Positions 18,024 through 27,140 of a stretch of 64,000 bases of DNA are shown here, piece by piece. The translations under genes were made by a program, and so were the position numbers. The stretch comes from Acinetobacter sp. ANC 4648 (lineage in GTDB: Bacteria; Pseudomonadota; Gammaproteobacteria; Pseudomonadales; Moraxellaceae): NCBI RefSeq assembly GCF_002135345.1, contig NZ_NEGI01000003.1, forward strand, positions 186,001 to 250,000. Direction: 5' to 3'. The notes below the pieces were generated by a model. That model saw nothing but the letters and a program-made list of their open reading frames with translations. It was not told the DNA's origin and searched no databases. Position 1 is the stretch's first letter; each line of letters opens with the position of its first letter.

Positions 18024-18479
18024 ATGATGTCGCATCTCGATTTAAATTTAATTGTTTTATTGGTACTACTGGCCTGTGGGATTTTTAGTCATAACTCTGC
18101 AGTGACCATTGCTGCGGGGGTACTCATCGTATTTCGTATTACCCCTTTAAGTGAATTTTTCCCTTATTTACAACAACACGGCTTAAATATTGGCATCATC
18201 ATCTTAACCATTGGAGTTTTAACGCCAATTGCCAGCGGAAAAATTCCTGGCGATGCCATTTTAAAGTCGTTTTTAAGTTGGAAATCTTTTCTCGCTATTG
18301 TAATTGGTTTGTTGGTAGCGTGGTTAGGGGGACGTGGGGTCAAGCTCATGACACATCAGCCAGATGTAGTTGCTGGTCTTTTAATTGGCACGGTCGCTGG
18401 TGTTGCGGTACTGCGTGGTGTACCCGTTGGACCTTTAATTGCCGCAGGAATCTTATCATTATTGATTGGAACATCTTAA
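18024..18479 (+). CDS. DUF441-family inner-membrane protein
   Basis: A 151-residue protein with about four membrane helices, corresponding to the YeaL/DUF441 family of unknown function. The segments [40 protein letters not shown] and [21 protein letters not shown] are characteristic. Two ATG codons in tandem (18024 and 18027) are equally possible starts. It stands alone, with a hairpin between it and the convergent metR. Confidence 0.88.
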   Translation: MMSHLDLNLIVLLVLLACGIFSHNSAVTIAAGVLIVFRITPLSEFFPYLQQHGLNIGIIILTIGVLTPIASGKIPGDAILKSFLSWKSFLAIVIGLLVAWLGGRGVKLMTHQPDVVAGLLIGTVAGVAVLRGVPVGPLIAAGILSLLIGTS

Positions 18480-18486
18480 GTTCAGA

Positions 18487-18524
18487 TTAAACCTCCATAG
18501 CTTGCAATATCTATGAAGGTTTAA
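18487..18524. terminator. Terminator between DUF441 gene and metR
   Basis: A 14-base stem with one mismatch (18487-18500 with 18511-18524) around a ten-base loop lies between two convergent genes. On the minus strand the mismatch becomes a G-U pair, so it probably serves metR; a long T run is missing. Confidence 0.5.
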
Positions 18525-18551
18525 ATAGTGACTATACTTAATGCATTGTAT

Positions 18552-19472
18552 TTAATTTGAATAGTAATGTGTACGCTTTTGAGAAAACTTTTCTAACTGT
18601 TTTAAAAAGCCTTCAAAATAACTTTTTTCCTTTTCATCAACTCGATAGCCTGCATATAAAGTTCGGCGTAATCCTGTAGCAGATACGCAGTCTAAACGGC
18701 GTGAAGTGACCCAGCCTTTTTGCTCATATTCACTCACCACCCAATCTGGTAAAGCGGCGATTCCACGACCACTAGCAACCAACTGAATCAACATTTGAGT
18801 TAAATCTGTGGTTCGGATCTGTTTCGGTAAAATATTCGCTGGAATAAATAATTTAGACATAATATCCAAGCGATGCTTATCTACAGGATAAGTAATTAAC
18901 GTTTCTTCTGCTAACTCTTGTACTGTCACACGTTCGGCGCGTACCAAGGGATGGGTATTCGATAACACTAAACGGGATTCATATTCAAAAATAGGGAAGT
19001 ATTCAATCCCTTTTAATGCAATCGGATCGGCCGTAATCAATAAATCGAACTCGGAATTTTGCAGTAATTCATGTGGATTAGACTCAAATCCTGAAGCAAA
19101 ATCTAAGTCAACATCTGGATATTGATGACGATATTGATTTAATAAAGGCATGAGCCAGTCAAAGCAACTATGACATTCCGATGAAAAAATAATACGCCCT
19201 GTTTGTCCATGCACAATACGGGTGATATCGGCTTGGGTAATTTGAATTTGCGGTAGAACATCATCTGCTAGCTTTAATAAACGCTGTCCCACATTTGAAA
19301 AAGAGACGGGACGACTTCGACGATTCACTACTTCTACGCCATACCAATGATCCAACTCTTTGAGTTGATGAGAAATCGCAGACGGCGTTAAACAAAGATC
19401 ATTCGCAGCGGCAACCAATGAACCATGCTCACGTAATGCTGTTAAAGTTTTTAAGTGACGAATTTCTAACAT
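18552..19472 (-). CDS. metR: LysR-family transcriptional regulator, MetR type
   Basis: Regulator of methionine biosynthesis genes, with homocysteine as the known co-effector in the family. The 306-residue protein has an N-terminal winged helix-turn-helix (MLEIRHLKTLTALREHGSL, LTPSAISHQLKELDHWYGVE) and a LysR substrate-binding domain containing FSSECHSCFDWLMPLL, typical of MetR. The ATG at 19472 is chosen over an upstream in-frame codon because it matches the family N-terminus. No metE or metF is adjacent, so its targets lie elsewhere. Confidence 0.88.
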   Translation of the reverse strand: MLEIRHLKTLTALREHGSLVAAANDLCLTPSAISHQLKELDHWYGVEVVNRRSRPVSFSNVGQRLLKLADDVLPQIQITQADITRIVHGQTGRIIFSSECHSCFDWLMPLLNQYRHQYPDVDLDFASGFESNPHELLQNSEFDLLITADPIALKGIEYFPIFEYESRLVLSNTHPLVRAERVTVQELAEETLITYPVDKHRLDIMSKLFIPANILPKQIRTTDLTQMLIQLVASGRGIAALPDWVVSEYEQKGWVTSRRLDCVSATGLRRTLYAGYRVDEKEKSYFEGFLKQLEKFSQKRTHYYSN

Positions 19473-19747
19473 AAGCAAACAACCAAGCAAATGTCGCATG
19501 GTCTAAATACAGATTAACTGATGCTATAGCTCAAGGGGTATCTAAACAAAACACGACATAAATAAATAAAATTCATCTTATCATCAAATTCATTAATTTT
19601 TTTCATGTTTTTTTGTTTTACTCTGCTTTCAACGAAAAAATTGTTCTCTGCCCCCAGCATTGAGGGCCTTTTTATATCTTATTGGTTCTTGTATTATTCA
19701 ATTACAGGTTATATTTAAAGATACTATTCAACTGCGAAACATGCTGA

Positions 19748-20965
19748 TTAAAATAATTTAATAATAGTCTGAATCACAACTGCATTAATAATATCAATAA
19801 AAAATGCACCGCATAAAGGAATAATTAAAAAAGCTTTATGTGATGGGCCATAAGTATTGGTGACTGCCTGAATATTCGCAATCGCAGTCGGTGTCGCCCC
19901 CATACCAAAGCCACAATGCCCCGCAGCTAACACGGCAGCATCATAGTTTTTACCCATAATATTGAACGTCACAAAAGCCGTATATAGTGCCAAGACTAGC
20001 GTTTGTACCAGAAGAATAATTACCAATGGGCCAGCCAAGTCTGCCAACAACCATAATTTTAACGATAGCAAAGCCATGGCCAAATAAAGTGATAAGGATG
20101 CATTACCAAAAACATCGATAGCACGATCAAAGATATCTACTTTAAAACCATGTTCTAGAATATTTCTTAGAATTACACCACTACCCAATGCCCACACAAA
20201 TGTTGGCAATTCAAACCATTGTCCATTGCTAATTTTAGCCATCCAATTTGCAACGTAAATACACAGTGAAAACATCCCCAATGTGGTTATTGCATTATTT
20301 GCCGTAATTAAACGTGTTCTGTCTGGATATTCAAAAGCAGCAGCATTGGCATGTGCTTGGGTTTCCTCTTCCTGATTGTCTATGCTTTTTCCAGCCAGTT
20401 GATACTTTTTAATAAGAAACTTCGCGACAGGCCCACCAATCACCCCACCAATGATTAAGCCAAATGTCGCACTTGCCATTCCTAGAACAACAGCACCATG
20501 GATACCATACTGGGTTTCTAAAACCTCACCCCATGCACCTGCAGTACCATGTCCACCTGTTAAAGTAATTGATCCTACAATTAAGCCCACTAAAGGATCT
20601 AACCCTAATAATTTAGCTAAACTAATACCCACTGCATTCTGAACCAGTACAAATCCGGCAACGCACAGCAAGAAAATAAAAAGTGCTGAGCCACCTTCTT
20701 TTAGTTTAACAAAACTTGCACTAAGTCCAATTGAAGTAAAGAACATCAACATAAATGTATTTTGTATTTCTGCACTAAAGGTGGCACTAATGCCAAAAAA
20801 CTTATACAAAAACAATGCCAATAGCGCTGCAATCAGCCCCCCCACAACGGGCTCAGGAATATTATAATTTTTTAAAAAGGCGATCTTCTGAACCAGAAAA
20901 CGCCCAATAAATAAAACGATGACCGCAATAACCAATGTGCCAAAGGCATCTATTTGAAAGCTCAT
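19748..20965 (-). CDS. gltS: Sodium/glutamate symporter GltS, copy 1
   Basis: Inner-membrane Na+-coupled glutamate carrier. The 405-residue protein has about ten membrane helices and both conserved re-entrant loop regions, seen as LTGGHGTAGAWGEVLE and GHCGFGMGATPTAIANIQAV. The ATG at 20965 is chosen because the N-terminus MSFQIDAFGTL aligns with MNYQLDAFLTI of the second copy at 24802-26025. The two copies are closely similar over their full length. This one is preceded by metR across 275 bases that contain no gene. Confidence 0.93.
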   Translation of the reverse strand: MSFQIDAFGTLVIAVIVLFIGRFLVQKIAFLKNYNIPEPVVGGLIAALLALFLYKFFGISATFSAEIQNTFMLMFFTSIGLSASFVKLKEGGSALFIFLLCVAGFVLVQNAVGISLAKLLGLDPLVGLIVGSITLTGGHGTAGAWGEVLETQYGIHGAVVLGMASATFGLIIGGVIGGPVAKFLIKKYQLAGKSIDNQEEETQAHANAAAFEYPDRTRLITANNAITTLGMFSLCIYVANWMAKISNGQWFELPTFVWALGSGVILRNILEHGFKVDIFDRAIDVFGNASLSLYLAMALLSLKLWLLADLAGPLVIILLVQTLVLALYTAFVTFNIMGKNYDAAVLAAGHCGFGMGATPTAIANIQAVTNTYGPSHKAFLIIPLCGAFFIDIINAVVIQTIIKLF

Positions 20966-21232
20966 TTTAGCCTCGTATAAAGTATTCAATTATCATTATT
21001 TAATGATTTAAACCTAAAACAGCCTATAAACTCAGCTATAAAAATGTAAAATAAATCAACCGCCTTTAATTTAACTGTAATTATTTTTTTACCTGATAAT
21101 TGAGAATCAATTTACTATTGTACAGTCTAGAACTTTTAATCGAATTTATTAGCCAATTACGCATACCAGTCACTGCTTGTACTCATCATTCAGGCTAGAG
21201 AAGTGAATAAATTCACCATTAACTGGAACTCT

Positions 21233-21272
21233 AAATAAGATCAAAAGATTTTTATAAATCTTGACCTTATTT
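21233..21272 (-). terminator. Probable terminator after the potassium channel gene
   Basis: An imperfect stem running from AAATAAG at 21233 to CTTATTT at 21272 encloses a TTAT loop, 15 bases beyond the channel stop codon. The mismatches make it less certain than other hairpins here. Confidence 0.45.
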
Positions 21273-21286
21273 TAATCTAGTAACTC

Positions 21287-22270
21287 TTATTCTGGTAGCT
21301 GATGTCCACAATGTGGGCAGAAACAATATTGAGTTTTTTCTCTTTCCATTTCTTGCTGCTTTTGTTCACGAATTAACTGCAACAGAATATCCTGCGTTTG
21401 CTCAGGTGTTAATCCTACTTCCTTACGTAGCACTTCAATCTTATCTTCATCGGCAACCACATCAATTTCACTGTCTTGCAATAACTCTCTAAATTTTAAT
21501 TCTAGTTTTTGCTTGCGTAACTCCAACTCATTAGCTAAACCATTGGCCAAAATACCTGCTGGTAATGCGGCTAAACCGACTCCAAGAATAGTAATCAACG
21601 CACCTAAAAATTTTCCTAACGGTGTTATTGGTGTGACATCCCCATAACCAACAGTGGTTAAGGTCACCACAGCCCACCACATGGATGCAGGAATAGAGCT
21701 GAACACATTTGGTTGAGCACTGCTTTCAACCATATATACGCCTGCTGCAGCCATCACAATCATAATAATCAAGATAAAAATAACCGCTTGAAATGAACCT
21801 TTTTCACGTTCTATGACACGGAGTAAAATTTGCAATGAGACAAAATAACGCGTTAACTTTAACAATCGGAGTAAACGTAAAATTCGTAGGAACCGTAAAT
21901 CAATATGTACAAAGAAGTTGATATAAGCTGGTAAAATCGCCAACAAATCAATAATCGCAGCACCGCTGGTTACATACTGCCAACGTTGTTTCCATGCAGA
22001 TTCAAATGGATTTTTTTCAACAATACACCAAAATCTCAAAATATATTCCACACTAAAAATTAGAATGGATAAATTCTCAAAACTATCAAAATAAATTTTA
22101 TATGCTTGATAAATCGGATTCACTGATTCTAAAAGTACAGCAATCACATTACCAATGATGAGTAGAATCAAAAAATAATTAATACTTCGACTTAAAATCG
22201 TTTCATATGCCTCATTATGTAAATTGTTATATACAAATTTTCTGAGGGTGTACCAAACTGTCAATCTCAT
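21287..22270 (-). CDS. Voltage-gated potassium channel family protein
   Basis: Inner-membrane ion channel of 327 residues. Helices S1-S6 can be followed; the voltage-sensor-like S4 carries regularly spaced arginines (RFLRILRLLRLLKLTRYF at about 125-142). The selectivity filter TVGYGD is at residues 206-211, indicating K+ selectivity. After S6 comes a coiled cytoplasmic tail of about 90 residues ending in CFCPHCGHQLPE, which looks like half a zinc ribbon and is unusual for this family. It sits between gltS copy 1 and a divergent amino-acid permease. Confidence 0.9.
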   Translation of the reverse strand: MRLTVWYTLRKFVYNNLHNEAYETILSRSINYFLILLIIGNVIAVLLESVNPIYQAYKIYFDSFENLSILIFSVEYILRFWCIVEKNPFESAWKQRWQYVTSGAAIIDLLAILPAYINFFVHIDLRFLRILRLLRLLKLTRYFVSLQILLRVIEREKGSFQAVIFILIIMIVMAAAGVYMVESSAQPNVFSSIPASMWWAVVTLTTVGYGDVTPITPLGKFLGALITILGVGLAALPAGILANGLANELELRKQKLELKFRELLQDSEIDVVADEDKIEVLRKEVGLTPEQTQDILLQLIREQKQQEMEREKTQYCFCPHCGHQLPE

Positions 22271-22500
22271 GTGCCATGCTTTTACTTTTTTCTAAAGAGC
22301 TATGGTAATACGTCATTCCTCTAAATCACAATTTAAGTTAAAAATTTCTCCACTAGGCGCAATATTTAATTATAAAGATGGCTTGGACACTGAATATACA
22401 TAAATTAAATTTCATTAATTGATAAATATTTATTATATTAGTCAGCTATTTTCAGCCCTGCTGTTTTCCACTCCGCCTACACCACATAAATGGATCATTT

Positions 22501-23850
22501 ATGTCTTCGCAAAAGCAAAGCCAACTCAAGCATGGTTTGAGTAATCGTCACATTCAATTGATTGCCCTTGGTGGTTCAATTGGTACAGGTCTTTTCCTCG
22601 GAATTTCGCAAACCATTCAACTTGCAGGCCCAGCCGTTATTTTAGGATATGCCATTGCAGGTTTAATCGCATTTTTTATGATGCGACAACTCGGTGAAAT
22701 GGTGGTAGAAGAACCCGTTAGTGGCTCATTCAGTTTTTTTGCCTATAAATATTGGAGTCCATTTGCGGGCTTTATGTCGGGTTGGAATTACTGGGTGTTG
22801 AATGTTTTAGTCTGTATGGCGGAACTGAGTGCTATTGGCTTATACGTGCAATATTGGTGGCCTGAAATTCCAACTTGGGTCTCTGCATTGGGCTTTTTTA
22901 TTTTAATTAATATAATTAATTTAATGCACGTCAAAGTTTTTGGTGAAATGGAGTTTTTATTTTCTATTATCAAAATTTTAGCCATTATTGGCATGATTGG
23001 CTTTGGTGCATATTTATTGGCAAGTGGTCATGCAGGTGAAACTGCCTCTGTTTCTAATCTATGGGCTTTAGGTGGCTTTTTTCCGAATGGCATTTCTGGT
23101 TTAGTCATGGCCATGGCGATTATTATGTTCTCTTTCGGTGGTATTGAATTGGTAGGCATTACGGCAGCAGAAGCCAAAGATCCAACCACAACCATTCCTA
23201 AAGCAGTCAATCAAATCGTATATCGCGTTTTATTATTTTATATCTGTACCATTTTTATTCTACTTTCACTGTATCCTTGGAACCAAATTGCAGAAGGTGG
23301 TAGTCCTTTTGTTTTAATTTTTGATTCTTTAGGCAGCCAATCTGTCGCAACTATTCTTAATTTTGTAGTATTAACAGCTGCTATTTCAGTTTATAACGGC
23401 ACCAGTTATGGCACCAGTCGAATGTTGTTGGGTTTATCTGAACAAGGAAATGCACCAAAATTTCTAAGCAAGATTAATCAACGTGGTATTCCCTACACTG
23501 CAATTTTAACCTCTGCTATTGTCACGCTAATTTGCGTCATTTTAAATTACATGTTTCCTGAAAAAGCCTTTAAATTACTAATGAGTCTGGTTGTTTCAGC
23601 CATCGTAATTAATTGGATGGTACTTTCATTAACACATATTAAGTTTAAGCAAAGTATGCTTCAGCTTAAAAAAACCAGTATTTTCCCGAGTATTGCTTAT
23701 CCACTCACCAATTATATTTGTGTGATTTTCATGCTGTGTATTTTAGTGATTATGTGGATGACACCAGATATGCGCATTGCAGTAATTCTAATTCCGGTGT
23801 GGATTGCATGTTTGAGCTTGGCATATTGGCTGAAAATAAAGAAAAACTGA
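22501..23850 (+). CDS. Amino-acid permease, APC superfamily (AAT type)
   Basis: Proton-coupled amino-acid importer with 12 membrane helices in 449 residues. The N-terminal LKHGLSNRHIQLIALGGSIGTGLFLG is the classic AAT signature shared by AroP, PheP, CycA and ProY, followed by GEMVVEEPVSGSF and the FSFGGIELVGITAAEAKDP motif. The substrate cannot be assigned from sequence. It is divergent from the K+ channel gene and lies 243 bases before an Lrp-type gene that could respond to the imported amino acid. Confidence 0.9.
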   Translation: MSSQKQSQLKHGLSNRHIQLIALGGSIGTGLFLGISQTIQLAGPAVILGYAIAGLIAFFMMRQLGEMVVEEPVSGSFSFFAYKYWSPFAGFMSGWNYWVLNVLVCMAELSAIGLYVQYWWPEIPTWVSALGFFILINIINLMHVKVFGEMEFLFSIIKILAIIGMIGFGAYLLASGHAGETASVSNLWALGGFFPNGISGLVMAMAIIMFSFGGIELVGITAAEAKDPTTTIPKAVNQIVYRVLLFYICTIFILLSLYPWNQIAEGGSPFVLIFDSLGSQSVATILNFVVLTAAISVYNGTSYGTSRMLLGLSEQGNAPKFLSKINQRGIPYTAILTSAIVTLICVILNYMFPEKAFKLLMSLVVSAIVINWMVLSLTHIKFKQSMLQLKKTSIFPSIAYPLTNYICVIFMLCILVIMWMTPDMRIAVILIPVWIACLSLAYWLKIKKN

Positions 23851-23889
23851 ACTACAGTATGATACTTTTTTATAATAAATAAGGTTACA

Positions 23890-23930
23890 GATCGCATCTT
23901 TAATGGCACCCTTCCGTTAAAGATGCGATC
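23890..23930. repeat. Perfect 14-bp inverted repeat after the permease
   Basis: GATCGCATCTTTAA (23890-23903) and its exact reverse complement (23917-23930) flank a 13-base loop, 40 bases after the permease stop. There is no T run, so it may be a factor-assisted terminator, an mRNA-stabilising hairpin or a protein-binding site. Confidence 0.7.
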
Positions 23931-24093
23931 CATAGAATCAAAGCCACTCTCCCAAATGTCTTTGATTGAATAAGATTATTTTATAAGATATGAGTGCGGA
24001 ATGTTTCCCGTATATGAATCCAATTTGGATGCTTTTCGGAATTAAATTTCACTATTTCTATACTTTACGAAAATATTTACTGTGGTATCGCTT

Positions 24094-24579
24094 ATGAATG
24101 ATAGTCAATACACACTAGACAAGATTGATCGGAAAATTTTATCAGCACTCAGACAAGATGGTCGTTTAACCGTTGCCCAATTGGCAGACATGGTTGGACT
24201 CTCTTCGTCTCCCTGCTGGACACGAGTTAAACGCTTAGAGTCTTTAAAAGTCATTGAAGGTTATACCGCTAATATTAATCCGAAAGCGATTGGGATTAAT
24301 GAACTGTTTTTTATTGAGATTACTTTAGAACGTCATGATGATGAAATTTTGAATGAGTTCAGTGATGCCTTAGCCAATATGCCTGAAGTGATTGAAGCGC
24401 ATTTGGTCACAGGTGATTATGATTATTTAGTGAAAGTTGCCGTAAAAAACTCTGAGCATTATGAGCGTTTTCTACGTAAGAATTTATATTCGATGAAAGC
24501 CGTTCGACATACGCATTCTATTTTTGCTTTGCGTCCTTTGAAGTTAGCCAACGCTGCAGATTTGATGTTGATTGAGTGA
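24094..24579 (+). CDS. Lrp/AsnC-family transcriptional regulator
   Basis: Amino-acid-responsive DNA-binding regulator of 161 residues. It has the N-terminal helix-turn-helix (LDKIDRKILSALRQDGRLTV, LADMVGLSSSPCWTRVKRLE) and the C-terminal RAM/AsnC ligand domain (EAHLVTGDYDYLVKV). I start at the ATG at 24094; a GTG four codons upstream is possible, and neither has a strong ribosome site. Its position between an amino-acid permease and the second gltS suggests it controls one or both; this is inference from location. Confidence 0.9.
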   Translation: MNDSQYTLDKIDRKILSALRQDGRLTVAQLADMVGLSSSPCWTRVKRLESLKVIEGYTANINPKAIGINELFFIEITLERHDDEILNEFSDALANMPEVIEAHLVTGDYDYLVKVAVKNSEHYERFLRKNLYSMKAVRHTHSIFALRPLKLANAADLMLIE

Positions 24580-24677
24580 TTTAATTTTTTTTGCTGAAAA
24601 TGATCTGTATTTGTGTTTTAATACATTCAGTTTGAGATGAGCCTCTTACAGTATATGAGCTTGACTTATATACGACT

Positions 24678-24700
24678 AGCCCCTAACCATGGGGCTTTTT
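24678..24700 (+). terminator. Terminator after the Lrp-type gene
   Basis: AGCCCC and GGGGCT pair around a seven-base loop and are followed by four more T residues, about 100 bases beyond the stop. The intervening bases hold no recognisable feature. Confidence 0.75.
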
Positions 24701-24746
24701 AATGCCCATAGATTTTAATTTTGACTAATCTATAGTCAAACAGCCC

Positions 24747-24773
24747 AAAAAAGCACCGCTAGGTGCTTTTTTT
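24747..24773. terminator. Bidirectional terminator beside gltS copy 2
   Basis: An 11-bp stem with the GCACC/GGTGC core is bordered by an A run and a T run, so it can work in both directions. It mainly serves the minus-strand gltS copy that ends at 24802. Confidence 0.8.
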
Positions 24774-24801
24774 AATTCTTTTAAAATTGCGACTCAATCC
24801 A

Positions 24802-26025
24802 TTAACTCAAGATGCCAATTGAAACTTGAATCACAAAAGCATTCACAATATCGACGAAGAATGCACCAGTCAGTGGAATAATTAAAAAGGCTTTATGTGA
24901 TGACCCATAAGTATTGGTCACCGCTTGAATATTGGCAATTGCCGTTGGGGTTGCCCCTAAATTCACACCGCATTGTCCTGCACAGAGTACAGCTGCATCG
25001 TAATTTTTTCCCATAATGCGAAACGTCACAAAATACAGATATAGCCCCAAGAAAATAGTCTGAGCGATTAAAATAATGATCAGTGGTCCAGCTAAATCCG
25101 CCAACAACCACAATTGCAGTGACATCAATGCCATCGCAAGAAATAATGCCAAGGATGCATTACCAAAGACATCAATACAGCGGTCAAATACTTCTATCTT
25201 CAAACCATGTTCTAAGATATTACGAAGAATAACCCCACACATGAGTGCCCAAACAAATGTCGGTAATTCAAACCACTGTCCTTTAGCAATTGCCGTCATG
25301 AAATAGGCAAAACTAATGCAGATCGCAAACATTCCCATAGTCTTTACAGCATCATCTGCGGTAATTAAACGGGTTTTTTTAGGATACTCAAATGGTGCAG
25401 TTTCTGCTGCTGGTGGTGCTTCATTGCGACCTATCGATGGTAAAACTTCTTCAGCCAATTTAAAACGACGAATGAGAAATTTTGCGACAGGCCCACCCAT
25501 CATACCGCCAATCACCAAACCAAATGTAGCACTGGCCATACCCAAGACCACTGCACCTTTTATGCCATGATCCTGCTCAAAGACTGTACCCCATGCACCC
25601 GCAGTACCATGCCCGCCAGTTAAGGTTATGGAGCCAGTAATTAATCCAATTAAAGGATCTAATCCCAAAAATTTGGCAAGACTAATACCCACTGCATTTT
25701 GCAATAATACAAAGACGATGACGCATGCCAGAAATAACACGAGTGCTTTTCCACCTTCTTTAAGCTTGACCAAGCTTGCACTTAGACCAACGGAGGTAAA
25801 AAACATCAGCATAAAAATTTGCTGAATATTGGTGTTAAAATTGACCGTAATATTAAAACTCTTAAACAAGAAATATGTGATCACCGCCGCGACTAACCCG
25901 CCTGCGACAGGTTCTGGGATATTGTATTTTTTTAAAATACTCACCTTATTGACGACGACATACCCCACCAATAGCACAAAAACTGCTACAACTATTGTCA
26001 AAAAGGCATCTAATTGATAATTCAT
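24802..26025 (-). CDS. gltS: Sodium/glutamate symporter GltS, copy 2
   Basis: A 407-residue paralogue of the symporter at 19748-20965, with the same helices and the same loop motifs (LTGGHGTAGAWGTVFE; GQCGVNLGATPTAIANIQAV). The second loop differs: GVNLGATP here against GFGMGATP in copy 1, which could shift substrate preference or affinity. It is convergent with the Lrp-type gene and its 5' end faces an AT-rich region of unknown genes. Which copy is the main glutamate carrier cannot be told from sequence. Confidence 0.92.
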   Translation of the reverse strand: MNYQLDAFLTIVVAVFVLLVGYVVVNKVSILKKYNIPEPVAGGLVAAVITYFLFKSFNITVNFNTNIQQIFMLMFFTSVGLSASLVKLKEGGKALVLFLACVIVFVLLQNAVGISLAKFLGLDPLIGLITGSITLTGGHGTAGAWGTVFEQDHGIKGAVVLGMASATFGLVIGGMMGGPVAKFLIRRFKLAEEVLPSIGRNEAPPAAETAPFEYPKKTRLITADDAVKTMGMFAICISFAYFMTAIAKGQWFELPTFVWALMCGVILRNILEHGLKIEVFDRCIDVFGNASLALFLAMALMSLQLWLLADLAGPLIIILIAQTIFLGLYLYFVTFRIMGKNYDAAVLCAGQCGVNLGATPTAIANIQAVTNTYGSSHKAFLIIPLTGAFFVDIVNAFVIQVSIGILS

Positions 26026-26203
26026 GAGATATCCACTGATGCTTACTTACTTAATTTTAAACAAAATCGTAAGTTATGGACAAGATGTTATTGCTATTCT
26101 TAGCCGATCTAGGGGGCATTTGTACAAATACTATCATTTAAAAATACATATATGTAATGTAGGGAATTAATCCAAAAACTCGGTATGAATGATTAAAAAC
26201 ATG

Positions 26204-26248
26204 AAAGATGCCGATATTTGTGTATTACCAAAAAATATCGGCATCTTT
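26204..26248. repeat. Perfect 16-bp inverted repeat upstream of gltS copy 2
   Basis: AAAGATGCCGATATTT (26204-26219) and its exact reverse complement (26233-26248) enclose 13 bases. It lies between gltS copy 2 and the end of the small unknown gene at 26312, which is transcribed toward it, so it may act as that gene's terminator; the T run is only three bases. Confidence 0.65.
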
Positions 26249-26311
26249 ACATAGTGTCAGAAGTTTAAAAATTGAACTCTTCATTAAAATATAATGAATA
26301 AACAATCAATT

Positions 26312-26527
26312 CTATTCGATGTCATACACCCAGTTTTTGGCTTGTTTGTCCGTGGTGTCTTCACAGACATAGTAATAGTCACTCCAAGAGTCGGGATGGA
26401 AAATTTCAAGTTTACGATAAGTCACATTTTTAGACTTTTCGATACAAACAAAGCTCTCGCCTTGGTCTTTCACGGCTGATCCATTTAAGAATCCACCAAT
26501 ACATAAAAATCGTGCCTGTTTTGCCAT
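26312..26527 (-). CDS. Small protein of unknown function
   Basis: I do not recognise this 71-residue protein. It starts MAKQARFLCIGGF, has two well-separated cysteines in the middle and end, and is rich in aromatic residues toward the C-terminus (HPDSWSDYYYVCEDT). It has no signal peptide or membrane helix. The ribosome site is weak. Its amino-acid composition is protein-like and it lies in the same orientation as the next two genes upstream, so I treat it as a probable gene. Confidence 0.5.
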   Translation of the reverse strand: MAKQARFLCIGGFLNGSAVKDQGESFVCIEKSKNVTYRKLEIFHPDSWSDYYYVCEDTTDKQAKNWVYDIE

Positions 26528-26598
26528 TTACTTAAATCAACTTTTTAAATCACTAAAATATAGCGTAATTAAACGATGGATTGATTCATCTGTAAATA

Positions 26599-26934
26599 TT
26601 AGGTTTTATAATGTGGATCTTTTTGCCAAATCACATCATCAAAATTAAGCTCAAAAAATACTGCAATTTGTTTAGCTATTCGCTTTTTAAAAAGTTTAGC
26701 ATCCATATAGACAATGGTTTTATTGCTTAGGCTATTATAAATGACACGACCTCGTGGAATTTCCTCATATTCTATATGTCGCAACTCTGCTATTTGATTT
26801 CTAAACTCCTCCCAATATTTGACATGAATATAAGCACTATCAATCAAACCAAGTGAGTCTTGATCTGATAAGTCAAAGTCATGTGCAATACCAATGATTT
26901 GGTTTTGGAAGTGCCAAAAAATGCCGATTTTCAT
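26599..26934 (-). CDS. Hypothetical protein, 111 residues
   Basis: No family recognised. The sequence opens MKIGIFWHFQNQIIGIAHDF and contains the segment IPRGRVIYNSLSNKTIVYMD, a balanced soluble composition with no membrane segment. It looks like a real gene of the kind found scattered in accessory regions, but its ribosome site is poor. It lies 71 bases upstream of the 71-residue gene in the same direction, and downstream of the broken DUF4062 gene. Confidence 0.6.
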   Translation of the reverse strand: MKIGIFWHFQNQIIGIAHDFDLSDQDSLGLIDSAYIHVKYWEEFRNQIAELRHIEYEEIPRGRVIYNSLSNKTIVYMDAKLFKKRIAKQIAVFFELNFDDVIWQKDPHYKT

Positions 26935-27140
26935 TTTATTTTTAATCCACTCAATATGATTACTCCATTTTTCTTGATGAAAAATTTATTTTTTTATATT
27001 TTCCATATAAGTCAGATTTCACCTTGGTCTTCTATTTGAGTGCTATTTAAGAACGTGGAGTTGTTTAGACACTTCAACTGTAAATTCTATTACTAGAAGA
27101 TTGTGCCTAAACAATTTAACAAACTACTTAGATATATGAT

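Noticed and set aside
19650..19677. GCCC...GGGC followed by T residues on the plus strand between metR and gltS, as a possible small-RNA terminator
   Set aside because: The stem is only about four base pairs with a ten-base loop and no promoter or plus-strand gene was visible ahead of it.
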